From Paracyclopina nana (lineage: Eukaryota > Arthropoda > Copepoda > Cyclopoida > Cyclopettidae), in the NCBI GenBank assembly GCA_019096065.1, contig JAGUCH010000002.1:12040501-12104500 (forward strand): DNA of 64,000 nt, written 5' to 3'. The notes under the pieces were generated by a model. That model saw nothing but the letters and a program-made list of their open reading frames with translations. It was not told the DNA's origin and searched no databases. Shown in pieces: positions 46,018-57,545 of this stretch; position 1 is the first letter of the stretch; each line of letters opens with the position of its first letter. Both the position numbers and the translations under genes were made by a program.

Positions 46018-47370
46018 TCAAAACCTTTCAGTTTTTATTATGCCAGAAAGACAAGACAGCAGTGATAATAAAGACATGATGTTTGCTAATTGGCAATTGT
46101 TGATCCGAGATGAGCTCTCACTTCTCGCATCTTTGTCCTCTCTATAAACTCGAACGACTATTGGCAGATGATTGCTCAGACTTTTTGCAGGTAGCATTTT
46201 AATAGCAAGACCTGCCAAATAAGGTTGCTTTCCAGCAATATTTCTGCACACGACAGGTGCTCCATCAACCGTCTAGAGTTGGAATGATAAGAGTGTAAAA
46301 GGAACTTATAAAATGCTAAGCTTTACATGGGGGCAAATTGAATCAGCTTGATTAGAGATGCAGAAATCATGGTCATTGACTTTACCACCATATTTGGCCC
46401 ACATTTTTTTGCATTCCTTAACGCTGACAAATTCAACCTCTTTTTTCACCATACCTTCATATAACATATTTTTGCCCCAACTATGGAGGAAACAGCTGTT
46501 GAGTGGATTCTCTGTGATGAAGAGAAATGAGACGATTAAATAATGCTACATTTTCAGCAAGTGCACTAATGTTTTTAAGATTTCTTGCTTAGTCTTGCAC
46601 CTATATTTTCCTCTCTGTCATTGACAGGTCTTGACAACGGGTACTGCTGAAAAGTTATTTCTGATGGCCTCAAATCAAGGACAACAGGCTCAGACTCTTT
46701 CCTCTTTGAAAAGTAATTCTGCATTTTGATTGTTTTCCCATTTTCAGAAGCTGACCCATTCATGTAGAAAAAATGAGCCTTGCAGAGGAAAATTCGAGAA
46801 TCATAGTATTGGAAGTTCAGGAGTTGCTCTTACAAATCCAGAACCAGCTGCCTCATTAACGCAGGTCGAGGTAGTGAGCACGGCATACTTTTTCAAAACC
46901 ACTCCATGACAAGCCTGGTAGCTTTTATTTGAATCTGAAATAAAATCTAGGCTTGCTTTATGCTGTCAAATTATGCTTTTAATAAACCTCAAAACGATAT
47001 CCTAGTGCTAAAAGTCAGATAACCGATCTGGTAACATCGCAGGCTCGGGCTGGTAAAGATTCACTCGGGTATTTCACGTGCCGGTTTTACGGTCCCACGT
47101 AGCATAATAAAAATGAATATTGCTCACTTGATTCTTTGCGAGATTTATCAGTGCAATCATCCCTTTCAAAGGCTTGTGGCGGAGTGTATTCAAATTGATT
47201 ATTGGTAGCGTTGTCTTTGTACCTCTTGAAGTACACCAACCAATTCACCCCATCTAAGAAGCTCATTTTAGGGTCAATATTAAATTGGATGATTATGTAT
47301 GCAGGAAACCTTGGTGAAGCTGTATGCCATGCACCAAAGGAAAAAAATAAAATGTGAGCAGCAATTCCAT
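46018..47370 (-). CDS. Secreted serine-protease homologue A, catalytically dead, 301 aa
   Basis: Six exons: 47370-47310, 47253-47128, 46934-46834, 46778-46601, 46511-46327 and 46272-46018. The signal peptide is MELLLTFYFFPLVHG. Trypsin-fold landmarks are present but mutated. The active-site histidine block reads CHGVVLKKYAVLTTSTC where TAAHC is expected. The serine block reads TVDGAPVVC where GDSGGPL is expected. Cysteines flanking both sites and the AGLAIKMLP strand are kept, and the C-terminus is hydrophobic (MSLLSLLSCLSG). It is therefore a non-enzymatic protease homologue, probably a binding, immune or extracellular cofactor protein. Exon phases and sizes closely match gene B next door (47571-48735), so the pair arose by tandem duplication. 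Confidence 0.8.
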
Positions 47371-47570
47371 TTTCTGACTAATTTACTACTTGTGTGCTCC
47401 TTTGAAACCTGATCCATATCTTGGATAGATCAAACTCACTATCTGAGGTAGATTTGAAGTTACTAACCACCATCAAAAAGTATGAAATGATACAGAGGAG
47501 AAATCACCAGCACCAATTACTATGAAATGAGTAGTCTTTTGTATTTTAAGATTGGCATGAATCATTAAAG

Positions 47571-48735
47571 TCAGATGACTGGCATAAAGTTTGCAAATGA
47601 TAAAATAAACATAGTACAAGAAAATATACTAAGTTGTGGTATTGTCAAGAAATAAGCTGAATTTTCACTCCTTTTTTTGCTTGCCTTCAGACCTTTTACA
47701 ATAATAGGCAAATGTTGTTTTAAACTTTTGGTTGGCATAACTTTCACTGCTATTCCAGCTAAGTAAGGAGATTTTCCAGCAATATTTGTGCATACAAGAG
47801 GGGCTCCATCAATTGTCTAAAACACAGCTTTAGCACATGAAACGAATTATGGATAAAAATAAACCTTACAAAAGGACAGAGTAAGTCAGCCTGGTTAGAG
47901 ATGCAAAGATCAGACTCATGAATTTTGACACCATATTTAGCCCACATTTCCTTGCAAGTCTGATACCGGACAAATTCAACCTCCTTCTTCACCATTCCTT
48001 CATACAAGCTATTTTTGCCCCAACTATGTATATAGCAGCTGTTCAATGTATTTTCTGGATGGGAAAGCAGACAGATATGGGAGCAATGTCTGTATTTTCA
48101 TATAGCTGGTTTTTTCATTTTGTTCTAACCTACATTTTCTTCTCTTTCATTGGCAGGCATTCGCAAAGGATGTTGCTCAAAAGTGACCTCTGATGGCCTT
48201 AAATCAATGACTTCTACCTCAGACTTGTTGCTCAAAGTAAAGACATTTTGTATGCTTATCACTTTGCCCTTCCTTGATTCAGTTGTATTGAGATGGAAAA
48301 AATATGCCTAAATCAAAAAATTATTAAGGGAGTCTACAACAAAAAAGGCACATACTTGACCACCTCCATGAATTATGCATGTTGAAGTAGTGATCAAGGT
48401 GTGATTGGATATAACCACAGCATGGCAAGATTTGAACTTTTTGTGTGAAACTTTTAAAAAGGGAAAAGTCAGCTAAGTTGTTTAAAAGCAAAATATTTTT
48501 ATACTTGGTCCCTTTAAGAAATCATCTTTGCATTTATCTTGCTCAAAAGCCTGTGGAGGAGCATATTCGCTGTTAGAGCTACCATCCTTGTATTTCTTGA
48601 AATACACCAACCATTTTACACCATCTAACTCAATATTATTTTTAAGTAGGAATTGTTGATTTTAAGAAGGATACCTTGAATGAGTTGAACAGCATTCATC
48701 ATTGGAATGAAATAAACAATCAATAAAACTTTCAT
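47571..48735 (-). CDS. Secreted serine-protease homologue B, catalytically dead, 294 aa
   Basis: Six exons: 48735-48675, 48624-48505, 48450-48356, 48307-48130, 48054-47870 and 47816-47571. The signal peptide is MKVLLIVYFIPMMNA. Same architecture as homologue A: DGVKWLVYFKKYKDG near the start, CHAVVISNHTLITTSTC in place of the catalytic His region, a conserved VIDLRPSEVTF block, SCYIHSWGKN, and TIDGAPLVC in place of the catalytic Ser motif. The C-terminus is hydrophobic (LSIFSCTMFILSFANF), which could be a GPI signal or membrane anchor. Exons 4 and 5 have the same lengths (178 and 185 nt) as in A. Intergenic distance to A is about 200 bp. Confidence 0.8.
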
Positions 48736-49569
48736 TATGTAGTAGTGAAAATGTCAAGACCTTTGGCACCTTCAGAAATTTTTGCTAGTTAATTAAATGA
48801 AAAATATGCTCTTCATTTTTCTTTGATATTTGATCTCTCCAGAGCTGGAAAGAAAGCTGCTGCTGCTGCTGTTAGGCAACATTTGAGAGAAGAAAGTTCT
48901 TGTGACATTTGAACTATTTTTAGAATGAAATGATTGATGAAGGCCTGGAAAGCATGCAGATATACTGAAACATTTAACTTAATTAGTTAAGATATATAAT
49001 TATATGATGAAAAATAGCGGTTAAATTATGTTTTCACTCAGGCATAATTTTTTTCTGTATGCCATTTGTCACCCTATGAACCATAAAAGATTTTCCTTTT
49101 GGCATGAGACTTGAACAGTTGCTGCCTTTTTTCAAATTGCTCTAATTGCAAGGAAATTACATGCTTACAGGTGACTTTTAATGGCAAATGTAGCGCGCCC
49201 GCAAGAAGTCCTAGAATAGATTTTTGGCCAAGTTTTGGGGCAGCCTAACAAGCAGCAGCAGCAGAAGCAGCCCAGCTGCTTAGAAGAGTGCTTTTAATAA
49301 ACTTGCTCACAAATAGAAAATGTGAAAGCCAACATCAAAAGTTTGGCCGAGCACAGCAACTCGGTCCACAAAATCAACTTAACTGCTGCTTTTTCTTCCA
49401 AAATGTCATCCAGCTTTTGAGCTTCATTAGGTAAGGAGATAAGTTAAATGTTTAAGCAACTAGCAAAATTGATGGTCTTCTGGCGCGCAAAGTTAACCCA
49501 TTTGACGCATAGGATCACGCAACCTTTTAAGAAATCATAGCTTAATGATAATTTAATTGAAGGATTGCA
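48736..49569. other. Intergenic, divergent promoter region
   Basis: 834 bp between the start of protease homologue B (-) and the unknown nuclear-protein gene (+). It includes the inverted CTG/CAG triplet tracts; no supported ORF. Confidence 0.5.
48856..49264. repeat. Inverted pair of (CTG)n/(CAG)n tracts
   Basis: GCTGCTGCTGCTGCTG plus TTAGGC at 48856-48877 and its near-complement GCCTAACAAGCAGCAGCAGC at 49243-49262, about 365 bp apart. The shared non-triplet TTAGGC/GCCTAA shows this is more than coincidental triplets. Confidence 0.55.
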
Positions 49570-50974
49570 ATGAGTGGAAATAATAAACTGTTACCCCCAA
49601 TGCCTAAATTGAGGCCCAGGCCAGGCCTCACGATAATGCCAGGAGAGGCTTCATCCAAAAAGAGAAAAATTGAAGCTAGTCTGCCAGAAATAATTGAGGA
49701 AGATGCTAAAACCAGCAGACTTTTGACCAAAAGTGAGTGCGGAAGAGGTGGAGGCAGAAAAAGGAGCTCAGGATCACTAATTCATTCCATTCCCAAATTT
49801 TCCCAAGTAAGCTAAACACGTTTTTAAAGCCTTGAAATTAGGCTTATTTTTGCTTGTCTGAAGGTCCTTCCCAAAGGTGGACAAATTAGTGAAGTTCAAA
49901 AAGTACTCCAGTCAAGGCTGCTTTCTAAACAGCTTTCAAAGCAAATGCCACCATCAACATCAAGCAAAACTTCCAAAGTCGAAGATTTGCCCAGGAATGT
50001 GAGTAAACTATTAAAACTAACACTCATTTTTTTATCTTTCAAAATTCTAGCCTTCATCTGAATACCATGCTTCAAGTATGCTACAAAGTATTGTCTCCCT
50101 GCATGAGAAAACTCAAAAGATACAGACACCCAAACCTTTGCCAATGATAACTATGAAAACTGCTCACAGTACTGGGAGAAGGAGAGGTAGGAAGCCTGAT
50201 AAAAGCTCCATTTGCCATGTTGTGCCAGAACCTGAAGTCATTATCCAAGAAGACTCTGATTCTACTGACCTAAAGAGGATTCTTGATCAGCAGCTTGATC
50301 ATTTGAATCCAGAGGTGACCATCACACCAAGTCTAAAGAAGCCAAAAGATGTATTACAACCGGAAGAGTATAGAGCATTGGGAATGCCAAGAGGATTTAT
50401 TTATTTGCCGGCTGCAAATGTATTCATGCACCCTTCCAGGATTCAGCAACAGCAGCAGCAACTTCAAGAGCCAGAATCTCAACAAAGTTTGTCAAGTGTG
50501 ATGAAATTAGTGAAGCCTCAAGGGCTTTCCTCAGATTCAGCCAAAGACACCAAAACATCTAAAAATAATTCCGAGGTAAGCTAACAATCCTAAAATAAAG
50601 GCCGTGGCTTTTTTCTTTACTTGTGAAATGTTTAGGTCAGTATTTGCAAGTTCAAATTCACTGGTGGAGCCAAACCAACTCTGGAGGAAAAGAAGATGAT
50701 GTCAGTCGACTCTGGAGGGAATTTTCGATACTATTCTGGAGAAAGCTCCGATCCATCCAGATCATTGAAGGCTGTGGAGACTTTATCCAAGGAAATCATG
50801 GCAACCCACGCTAGTCACATCATCACAGATCGTTTCACTAGCCTCACTGCAGAAAAACTGAGCAAAAAAATACTGCTTAATAGTGCTCATAAAGAACAGC
50901 CTTCATCCTCCATTGATCTCGATGTTAGCCACAAATATAGGCCAATTAAGCCAAAACCGAATAAAGACAACTGA
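49570..50974 (+). CDS. Unknown nuclear protein with AT-hook-like motif, 411 aa
   Basis: Four exons: 49570-49806, 49864-49998, 50051-50575 and 50636-50974, phase-consistent. Basic and Pro-rich N-terminus (PKLRPRPG, SSKKRK), a second basic cluster GRGGGRKRSS, and GRRRGRKPDK around residue 156, which resembles an AT-hook. A short polyglutamine run (QQQQQ) follows. The last exon carries the best candidate domain: VSICKFKFTGGAKPTLEE, then SVDSGGNFRYYSG and a helical HASHIITDRF stretch. I do not recognise the family. The composition indicates a nuclear, possibly chromatin-associated protein. No enzymatic motif. Confidence 0.75.
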
Positions 50975-52826
50975 CTTTTGTACCAAAACCCAAATATCCA
51001 TGCTTTCAACTTGAGAGAACACAATTTCTGGCAGGTGCTACATTTATGTTGGATGAAAAACCTTCCATGCTCTAAGAAGCACATACAGCACATTTGTGCC
51101 AGGAAAAAAGAAAGCAGCCATTTTTGGTGGGCCAATTTTCCATTGCAAAACAAGAACCTAATCTAGGACCGATGGCAGAAAATAAGGCAATTCTCTGCCA
51201 GCCTTACAAGAGGCCTTTCTTCTTCTTTTTTTTTCCACTTCTTTTAATGCATCTTCAATGCATTTCCTCGAATCAGACAAGGCAGTTGGGCTCTTGTCTT
51301 CATAGCACCATACTCAAACTTGACCTTAGAAAATGTGGAAGATCCATGAGATTGCTCTTTCAAATGAAGGAAATTAATTCCACAGCAGCAAAGCTTGTAA
51401 TCTCAGATTGGATTAAGCGATTTTGCCTTCAGAGAAATCCCCTACTTACCATAAAATACAGTTGAATGGGAGGGTTCAAATGCAATTTTGCGAGTGAAGC
51501 CATAAATTTGGGCAGAAGATAGGCCCCAAGCATAAATTGCACTACTGCAGAATTATGTGCTATAATTTTCAATGGGAGCTGCTAACTAACTCCACTTCGA
51601 CAGTGTGGATTGCACTTCAAGAATTTATCCATCTGGCTGGCTCGGATGGGATTCTGGCACAAAAAAGCACCATTTTGCCTTATTTATTTTTACTTATCTA
51701 TCATATATTGGACTATGAGAATTGCCAACATAAGCATTCCAACAGCAACAGCCATAAAAATAAAGCTGAAAAATAGGAAAAATATGAGAGGCTTTAGAGT
51801 CAAGTAAATACTGGAAGGCGGAGCAGTATTCATCTGACTGTGCACTGGTAGAGAAACTAGACAGGAGGAAGCTCTTCTTAAATGGTTTCTGGGAAGGTTT
51901 TCAGCCATTATCAAAGTGGATTACGTCCACAGCCATTGGACTAGAGCATCACCGACTGGAAGGGAGAGCAGTCCACTATTATAAAAATTCTGCGCTGAGT
52001 AAATTAAGTCTGGATTTTTTACCTGGTTGGGTCAAGAAGATGCAATTTCATGGCTGCTTTCTGGTGAGAAGGCACAACAATAGTCCATAATAGTAAACGA
52101 TAGCTTAATAGTAGCACAACTTATTGCACAGCAAGGCCACACTTCTTGTTGGCAAGGAGCGAACCTTACTATTGCTATACTAAGAAATCTCCCTCCAGGG
52201 ACTCCCAAGCTCTCTTCTTTCTGTTTGTGGGACGACTGGCTAGCTCGATCCTAGAATAGTTCTGCCAAGAGCTTTCCGCCAAAGCTAATTTCAGACTGAT
52301 AAAGAGCAAAAATGCTAGAGTTTAGTCAACAGGCTAGAATTATTTAAGCACAATACGCAGTGAGATTGTTTTTTGCCTTACCATAGTTTTTGGAGGGGCA
52401 AAGCCATTCTTTCATGCATAAGCTTCCTTCAGGTGGTGACGACGTTTCACATAAGGATCGGTCGTAAAAAATGGTGCATTTCTTGAGAAGAAAACTTTTT
52501 TCTTTAATGTGGCACTTTACCAAATGCGAAGTAGTTTTATTGCCAAAAAATACCAATTTTCTCACGTGAAAGCCTCACACAGATGCAATAATAGTTGTCA
52601 TGATTTAAATGTAATCATAAAAAAGCATCAATAAAATAAGAAGAAAGAAATTATGGAATTAAAATTAATTAAACTTAATAATGGTATATTAGTGTATAAA
52701 TCAGCGAAATTGGTTGCTTTAAAATAGTCTGAAAGTATTGCATGTTGTATTCCTTATTTTTGTGCGCGACTTTCCCAAGGAATTAGAGAAGCATAGAAAC
52801 CGTTTTTGGCAGGATTCGAGGCAAAA
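50975..52826. other. Mostly non-coding stretch with one small candidate gene
   Basis: 1.85 kb between the 3' ends of the unknown nuclear-protein gene and the gustatory receptor. Only the small membrane ORF at 51690-51908 looks gene-like. No repeat or RNA gene seen. Confidence 0.45.
51690..51908 (-). CDS. Candidate small membrane protein, 72 aa
   Basis: An ATG-started single-exon ORF. The N-terminal half is polar (MAENLPRNHLRRASS); the C-terminal half is one strongly hydrophobic segment (PLIFFLFFSFIFMAVAVGML, then LAILIVQYM), ending IDK. The stop is TAA, and a poly(A) signal AATAAA (minus strand, 51688-51683) starts one base after it. This arrangement (polar head, terminal membrane span, poly(A) signal at the stop) recurs in this genome, as in TDP1. 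No homologue recognised; it could still be chance. Confidence 0.4.
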   Translation of the reverse strand: MAENLPRNHLRRASSCLVSLPVHSQMNTAPPSSIYLTLKPLIFFLFFSFIFMAVAVGMLMLAILIVQYMIDK

Positions 52827-55800
52827 TCAAGTAACCGATTGAACCATGAGGGCAACATAGGTGACAAGAATGCCATAAAATGATCCCAAAGTGGCGCGGG
52901 TAAAGGTGACGTATCCAGCCGCGCTGACAGTCGCTTCGTTCAAGTAGCCGAAGAACAAGACAAGTTCCCTGGCAAGGTCGGAATTGTTAGCTAGTATACC
53001 AGCATTCATGACCTCGGGGCTCATTAAAATGGCCGTTTTGATCTCGCTCGCCGATACTTCCAGAGGGAAATCAAGGCTTGAAAAACTAGGGCTCGTCAAA
53101 AAGGCTGAGATTACCTGACACAGATCCTAGGAAATAAAGGCCAATTGTGCCACGGATGAGGAACGAAAAAGCACCAACTCCATACGCGATGCCGACCCAG
53201 ATGTTGTCAATGGCGATTGAAGTGCCAAGAATGACGTAGAATAAGGTGACGCTCATGAAGAAGACTTGCACCACAAAAATCACCATGAACGGGGCGAATG
53301 CCTGGTTGAAGGTTTGTAGACAGGACTGAATATTCAAATGGGTCTTCATGGCTGCTTTTATATGGCTAACGATCATCTCACAACTTCCATCGCTAAAAAT
53401 AATTGAAGCAACTTAGAATGATGAGCTTGATACAACAGATACACTCGAGCAGTCGAGCTTAAACTCGAGATTGCTGTTCTAAACTCAGTTAGCCTTAGCC
53501 AGTTCCATAACTTTCATCATGTGATGGCTCATGGCAGCGATGCTGAACGCTGAGAACTATTAGAGACATGAGGGGTGAGACGTCAGTTAATTGGGAGCGG
53601 GCGCGCGTAGCGCGCTCGCTCCCACAAATCATTCTGACACGGGCAAAAGGCAAAAATTGACGGAACCAATCAGATTTGAGAATTAAGGCCCAATGAAAAT
53701 TGATCTTATCAATAGAAGTTACGGGTGACAAGTTGCATACTGACCTCGAGTTTTAACCTCTTTAAGTAGCAAAGTTGACTAGTAGTTGATAGGTGAAATT
53801 GTTAACTTAATTCTAAACATAAAAAGTAGTATTCTTATGGTGAATTAAAAGCATATTTATCAACAGAATTTTAAACTTCTCACCACCTTTGGGCCCAAAA
53901 TAATAATTTTTGCTTTCACAATTTTTCAGACCATATTAAAAACACAACTGCCCTTTTCCGACTACCTACCCAACCTCTAAAAATGGCCAAAACTCACCAA
54001 ATTTATTAATGAAATGTCATTTTTTCTTATACCAAGTCTTTTAAGGCAGTGCAGTGTTTGGCCTAAATTGGTCACTTATGAAAATCTGGCGGTAAATGCT
54101 GTGTACTTAATTGATTAAATTGACATCTTACTGGGGAGAAGTGCTTGTCCACCATAACTACCTAGCAAAGCTATTGACTTTGTAGAGATGAATAGCTGAA
54201 ATAGTGCTAAACTGGCTGCATGTACGTACTGCCTACAGATATTTGTCCATTTTGATCTTTGCTTCAATGGGACTGAATTAAAATACTTTAAGCCAAGTAA
54301 TGTAAGGACTTTTGAAACGCCCGCTCCATGCTGTCCACATTGTGGACGCCTAAATCTAGTTTGACAGCTTTTCAGTTTTCACTTTTCAGATCTTTTCGGG
54401 AATTTCGTCAATTTGAATTTTGACGAATGATGACGTCACAACGTAAAATCGTAAATTCAGCTCATCAGCTGACAAGAGACCGTTTTCTCAGTATTCACTT
54501 CTCAGTAGTCACTAGTCAGTACTAAGTACTAACTACTAAGTAGACACTTCTCGGAAAAATCGAAGAAATTTTCGAATTCCCGCTCTTATCAACGATTTCA
54601 TTGATTTCAATATTGAGTTTGAGAGTTCGGGCCTAGACGCTTGGTTGATAGCTGAGTTGAGTCACTTGAGTCAACTTTACTAAACACACTTGTTCTTGTT
54701 ACTTGCCTCAAGGATAATTTCTCAAGTTTAAATTCGAATTTCGATGCAAATATTCTAGAGAAATGGCGCAAAAACCCGAGGTTGAAAATGCGCGGAAACG
54801 GCCATGGGTCGACGAAGTTCTGCTTAAAATTGACGAATTTAGCGAAAATGAGCGAAATCAAGAGCAAGATCCCCTGGTAGATTCATCAAGCGCCTCAACC
54901 TGTCCGGAGGAACTGTTGGCTGATCAAACTGGGCCCATTCTCAACATCAACCAAGCGTGCGAGCAAAGCGATGCTTTCCAGCGCAGCGGTTTCGTCTACA
55001 TTCTCGATGCGCCAACCTCGCCTTCAATTCGCACTTGCGACGACCCGTTGACATTCCTCAACAGGGATCAGGTACTCTTAGCCCTTATTAGGCACATGCA
55101 TGATCAAATACAAGTTGCAGTCTCCCCAGTTCTACCGCCTAAGCTTGGCCTACATCCTGCCCATGAATGTACCGACGCCACCTCAGAGCGGCAAGGCCAA
55201 AGTTCTGACCTCCATTTTGTCGGTGCAATTCAGGGATCCGTCCAAGAAGTCCGCCTCTGAAGCTCTCAAATGTTGGGAGGAATGGGCCGCGCGTCAGCCC
55301 AACTCGAACTTGAGCGTTCTGGATGTCAGCTTGCGCACGAGCGTCAACGTTGTTGGCAAGGTGGAAGAATTCGCGCTGAATGCGGTCAAAGTTCACTGGA
55401 TCCCTGGAGTGATTCCGGCCATGCTTGACATTGCTGTCAAGAGTCTGTCCTCAGATTTCTGCAGCCAAAAGGGAGTCAAAGGAGTCCCATTACAATTGCA
55501 AATTGACACTTATGACGAAGCTGCGAGTGGCAAGTGAGTAAAACGTTGACTTAGGACACGCATAATTTCGCCGACTACTTTTGAAAGTGTTCCCTAGGAA
55601 TGGGGCCAAATTTCTGGTGGATCGGGCCTACTGTCAAATGAAGACCTATAAAAATGGCGTGGAGAGAAAGCTGCGCGAAGAACTTAACCGGCTTGCCAAA
55701 CTTGCTGAGACTTCGCCCCTCCATTTTAGGCCCTCGCACCAAGAGTCTGTTTTTGTTCGTTGTCCTGAAACTCTTGATAAGGATGCTCAACGAGCTGCTG

Positions 55801-57276
55801 AGCCTGTTTTCTTCAAACTGCGACGCTCCAAGCAAAGTATGCTTTTTATAAATTCATAAAGATTTCTTTTTGAGTCTTTCCCTTTCCTAGAAAATTTCAT
55901 TCCTCTCAAAATTCAGGGAAAAGTTCTATGGCATGTATCAAACATGATTTTTATGGTCTACTTTAGGCTGCAAGCATTTGGCTACAATGATGCCCAAACA
56001 AGACAGCCAAAGTGGTGTCTTAGCTTCTACATTTTATGTGAAGCAAGAAGTAGAGGACATTTTTACGCCCATCACTTGTAACCCTCCCACTGTGATTGGC
56101 TTTGTGATGAGTCTAGCCACGAAATATGATGTAAGTGTTTTCCCCATCAACTCAATTTTTAAGGGTATGATAATGAATATTTTCTAGGTCAACCCTTATG
56201 ACATTCGCCACGTGTATCAACGAATTGGTAAAGGTGTCGTGGTCGCCGTTGACAACGCTTTAGTCGAGAACTCTTTGAATAACCGAGCTTTTCTCATGAA
56301 AGTTTTACCTGTGGATTCACCCTTGAAGAAAAGGGTTGTGTATGACATTATTTTGGCAGAAGTCGACAACAGCTCGGCTGATTTTGATTAATATGACTAA
56401 CTTAATTTAACTTACCTAACTGCAAATGATTCCAGCATTGTCTTGACAATTTGCTCAAACGAAACCTTGTATGCGATGCAGAAAAGTATTGGTATTGCAT
56501 CAGTTAGTATGGAGCAGAAAGAGTTGTAAACCACGATGAACAAATGTAGAAATATAGACAGGATGTGATACTCGGGTGCAATTTCAGGCTGACTGCTCAA
56601 GTTGCGGTTTAGGGACATCATAAAAAGACGAGAAAAGTGACCGGGGCTCCCTAAAAAGTCAAAAGAGTATGAGGTTTTTCTGGCTGCTACATCATAAACC
56701 AAATCGTGCGAAAATAAGGTGAGTCCTGCTTTCTCCTGTCCTGCTTGAAAGCATTTGTAGCTCTTTTTGTGTTCCCATCGCGCTTCAAGAAGGTTTTCGG
56801 TATTTTTAAAAAGGCAGTTAACCTGGATTACTGGCTTCATTTGAGATCAGGAGAGTGCCGGTGAGTAATCCGCTTATCATCCAAAAGGCAAGGATAATTT
56901 TGCTTTGCTTATTAGCTTTCTTAAAAGCTTCCTCGCACCGTTCCCCAATGGCTGACCATGAGTTATTATAATTGTTGAATTTCCTGCTGAAATTGTCTTT
57001 GTAAATCCAAACACATGACAATATGGTGGCCACTGAAAAGCTGCCACTCAACCAAGGCAACATAACTAAGCTTATTTTGGTTTCTTCTGTTCGCAGGCTG
57101 ACGAAGAAAAAGGACACATATGCCACCAACCACATGTAGCTTAATAGCAAAATTAATAGGAAGTAATATCTTGAAAGTTTCCGAGGGTCATCACTTATGA
57201 CCTCATTCTTGCGAGTGGCGAGAGGGGTAAAGCCGAAGATTTGGCCCAACTTCACTACTATCATAATACAATTCAT
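52827..57276 (-). CDS. Gustatory-receptor-like chemoreceptor (7tm_7), 398 aa
   Basis: Four exons: 57276-56823, 56650-56416, 53392-53115 and 53056-52827. The 3023-nt second intron encloses a complete antisense transcription-factor gene. Phases agree throughout (the last intron is 58 nt, CAG/GTAATC to TGGAAG), and the length is typical of arthropod gustatory receptors. The N-terminus has FGFTPLATRK, like the GR FG--PL motif. The last exon has AAGYVTFTRATLGSFYG and TYVALMVQS, a version of the GR C-terminal TYhhhhhQ signature. About seven hydrophobic segments. These receptors are ligand-gated channels with an intracellular N-terminus. One uncertainty: the first intron donor could be GCCA/GTAATC instead of CCAG/GTTAAC; both keep the frame. 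Confidence 0.8.
54763..56391 (+). CDS. Grainyhead/CP2-family transcription factor, 439 aa, nested antisense
   Basis: Five exons: 54763-55071, 55130-55533, 55598-55836, 55967-56130 and 56188-56391. All lie inside the second intron of the gustatory receptor; the stop is 24 bases from a receptor exon. The CP2 immunoglobulin-like DNA-binding domain is recognisable: FVYILDAPTSPSIR, LTFLNRDQFYRL-L-Y, then a WEEWAARQ helix and GVKGVPLQLQIDTYD (compare KGVPFRIQIDT in LSF). The C-terminus (PPTVIGFVMSLATKYDVNPY, then IRHVYQRIGKGVVVAVD) matches the ubiquitin-like dimerisation domain. No SAM-type insert is evident, so Grainyhead is favoured over LSF, though the protein is short for either. Grainyhead factors control epithelial and cuticle genes. 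Confidence 0.9.
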
Positions 57277-57545
57277 TGTTGCTCTGTGGCCTTTGTTTAA
57301 CTGAATTAATTGCCAGCTTTTGGCCTTTGTTCCACAACACACGCCCTATGAGACAACTTATATGGGTGGAGGTTAACATGGGAAAGACCAAGCAAACATG
57401 CTTGCTCCACATTTTTTACTGCCCCTTGAGAATATTTTTTTCATTTTCATTTTAATCTTTGAAGTACCATGTCACATTTTGAATTTTTCCTACTTAATTT
57501 AATCATGACTCTAAACGAGTTCATTTATTTTCGCTGCAAAATGCA

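Noticed and set aside
46935-47127. Possible RNA gene in the 193-nt intron of protease homologue A
   Set aside because: GC-rich words in the intron suggested a tRNA, but no acceptor stem or T-loop could be paired.
52827-53392. Gustatory-receptor C-terminal fragment as a pseudogene
   Set aside because: It joins in phase to the N-terminal exons at 56416-57276 across the nested CP2 gene, and its last intron is a normal 58 nt, giving a full-length receptor.
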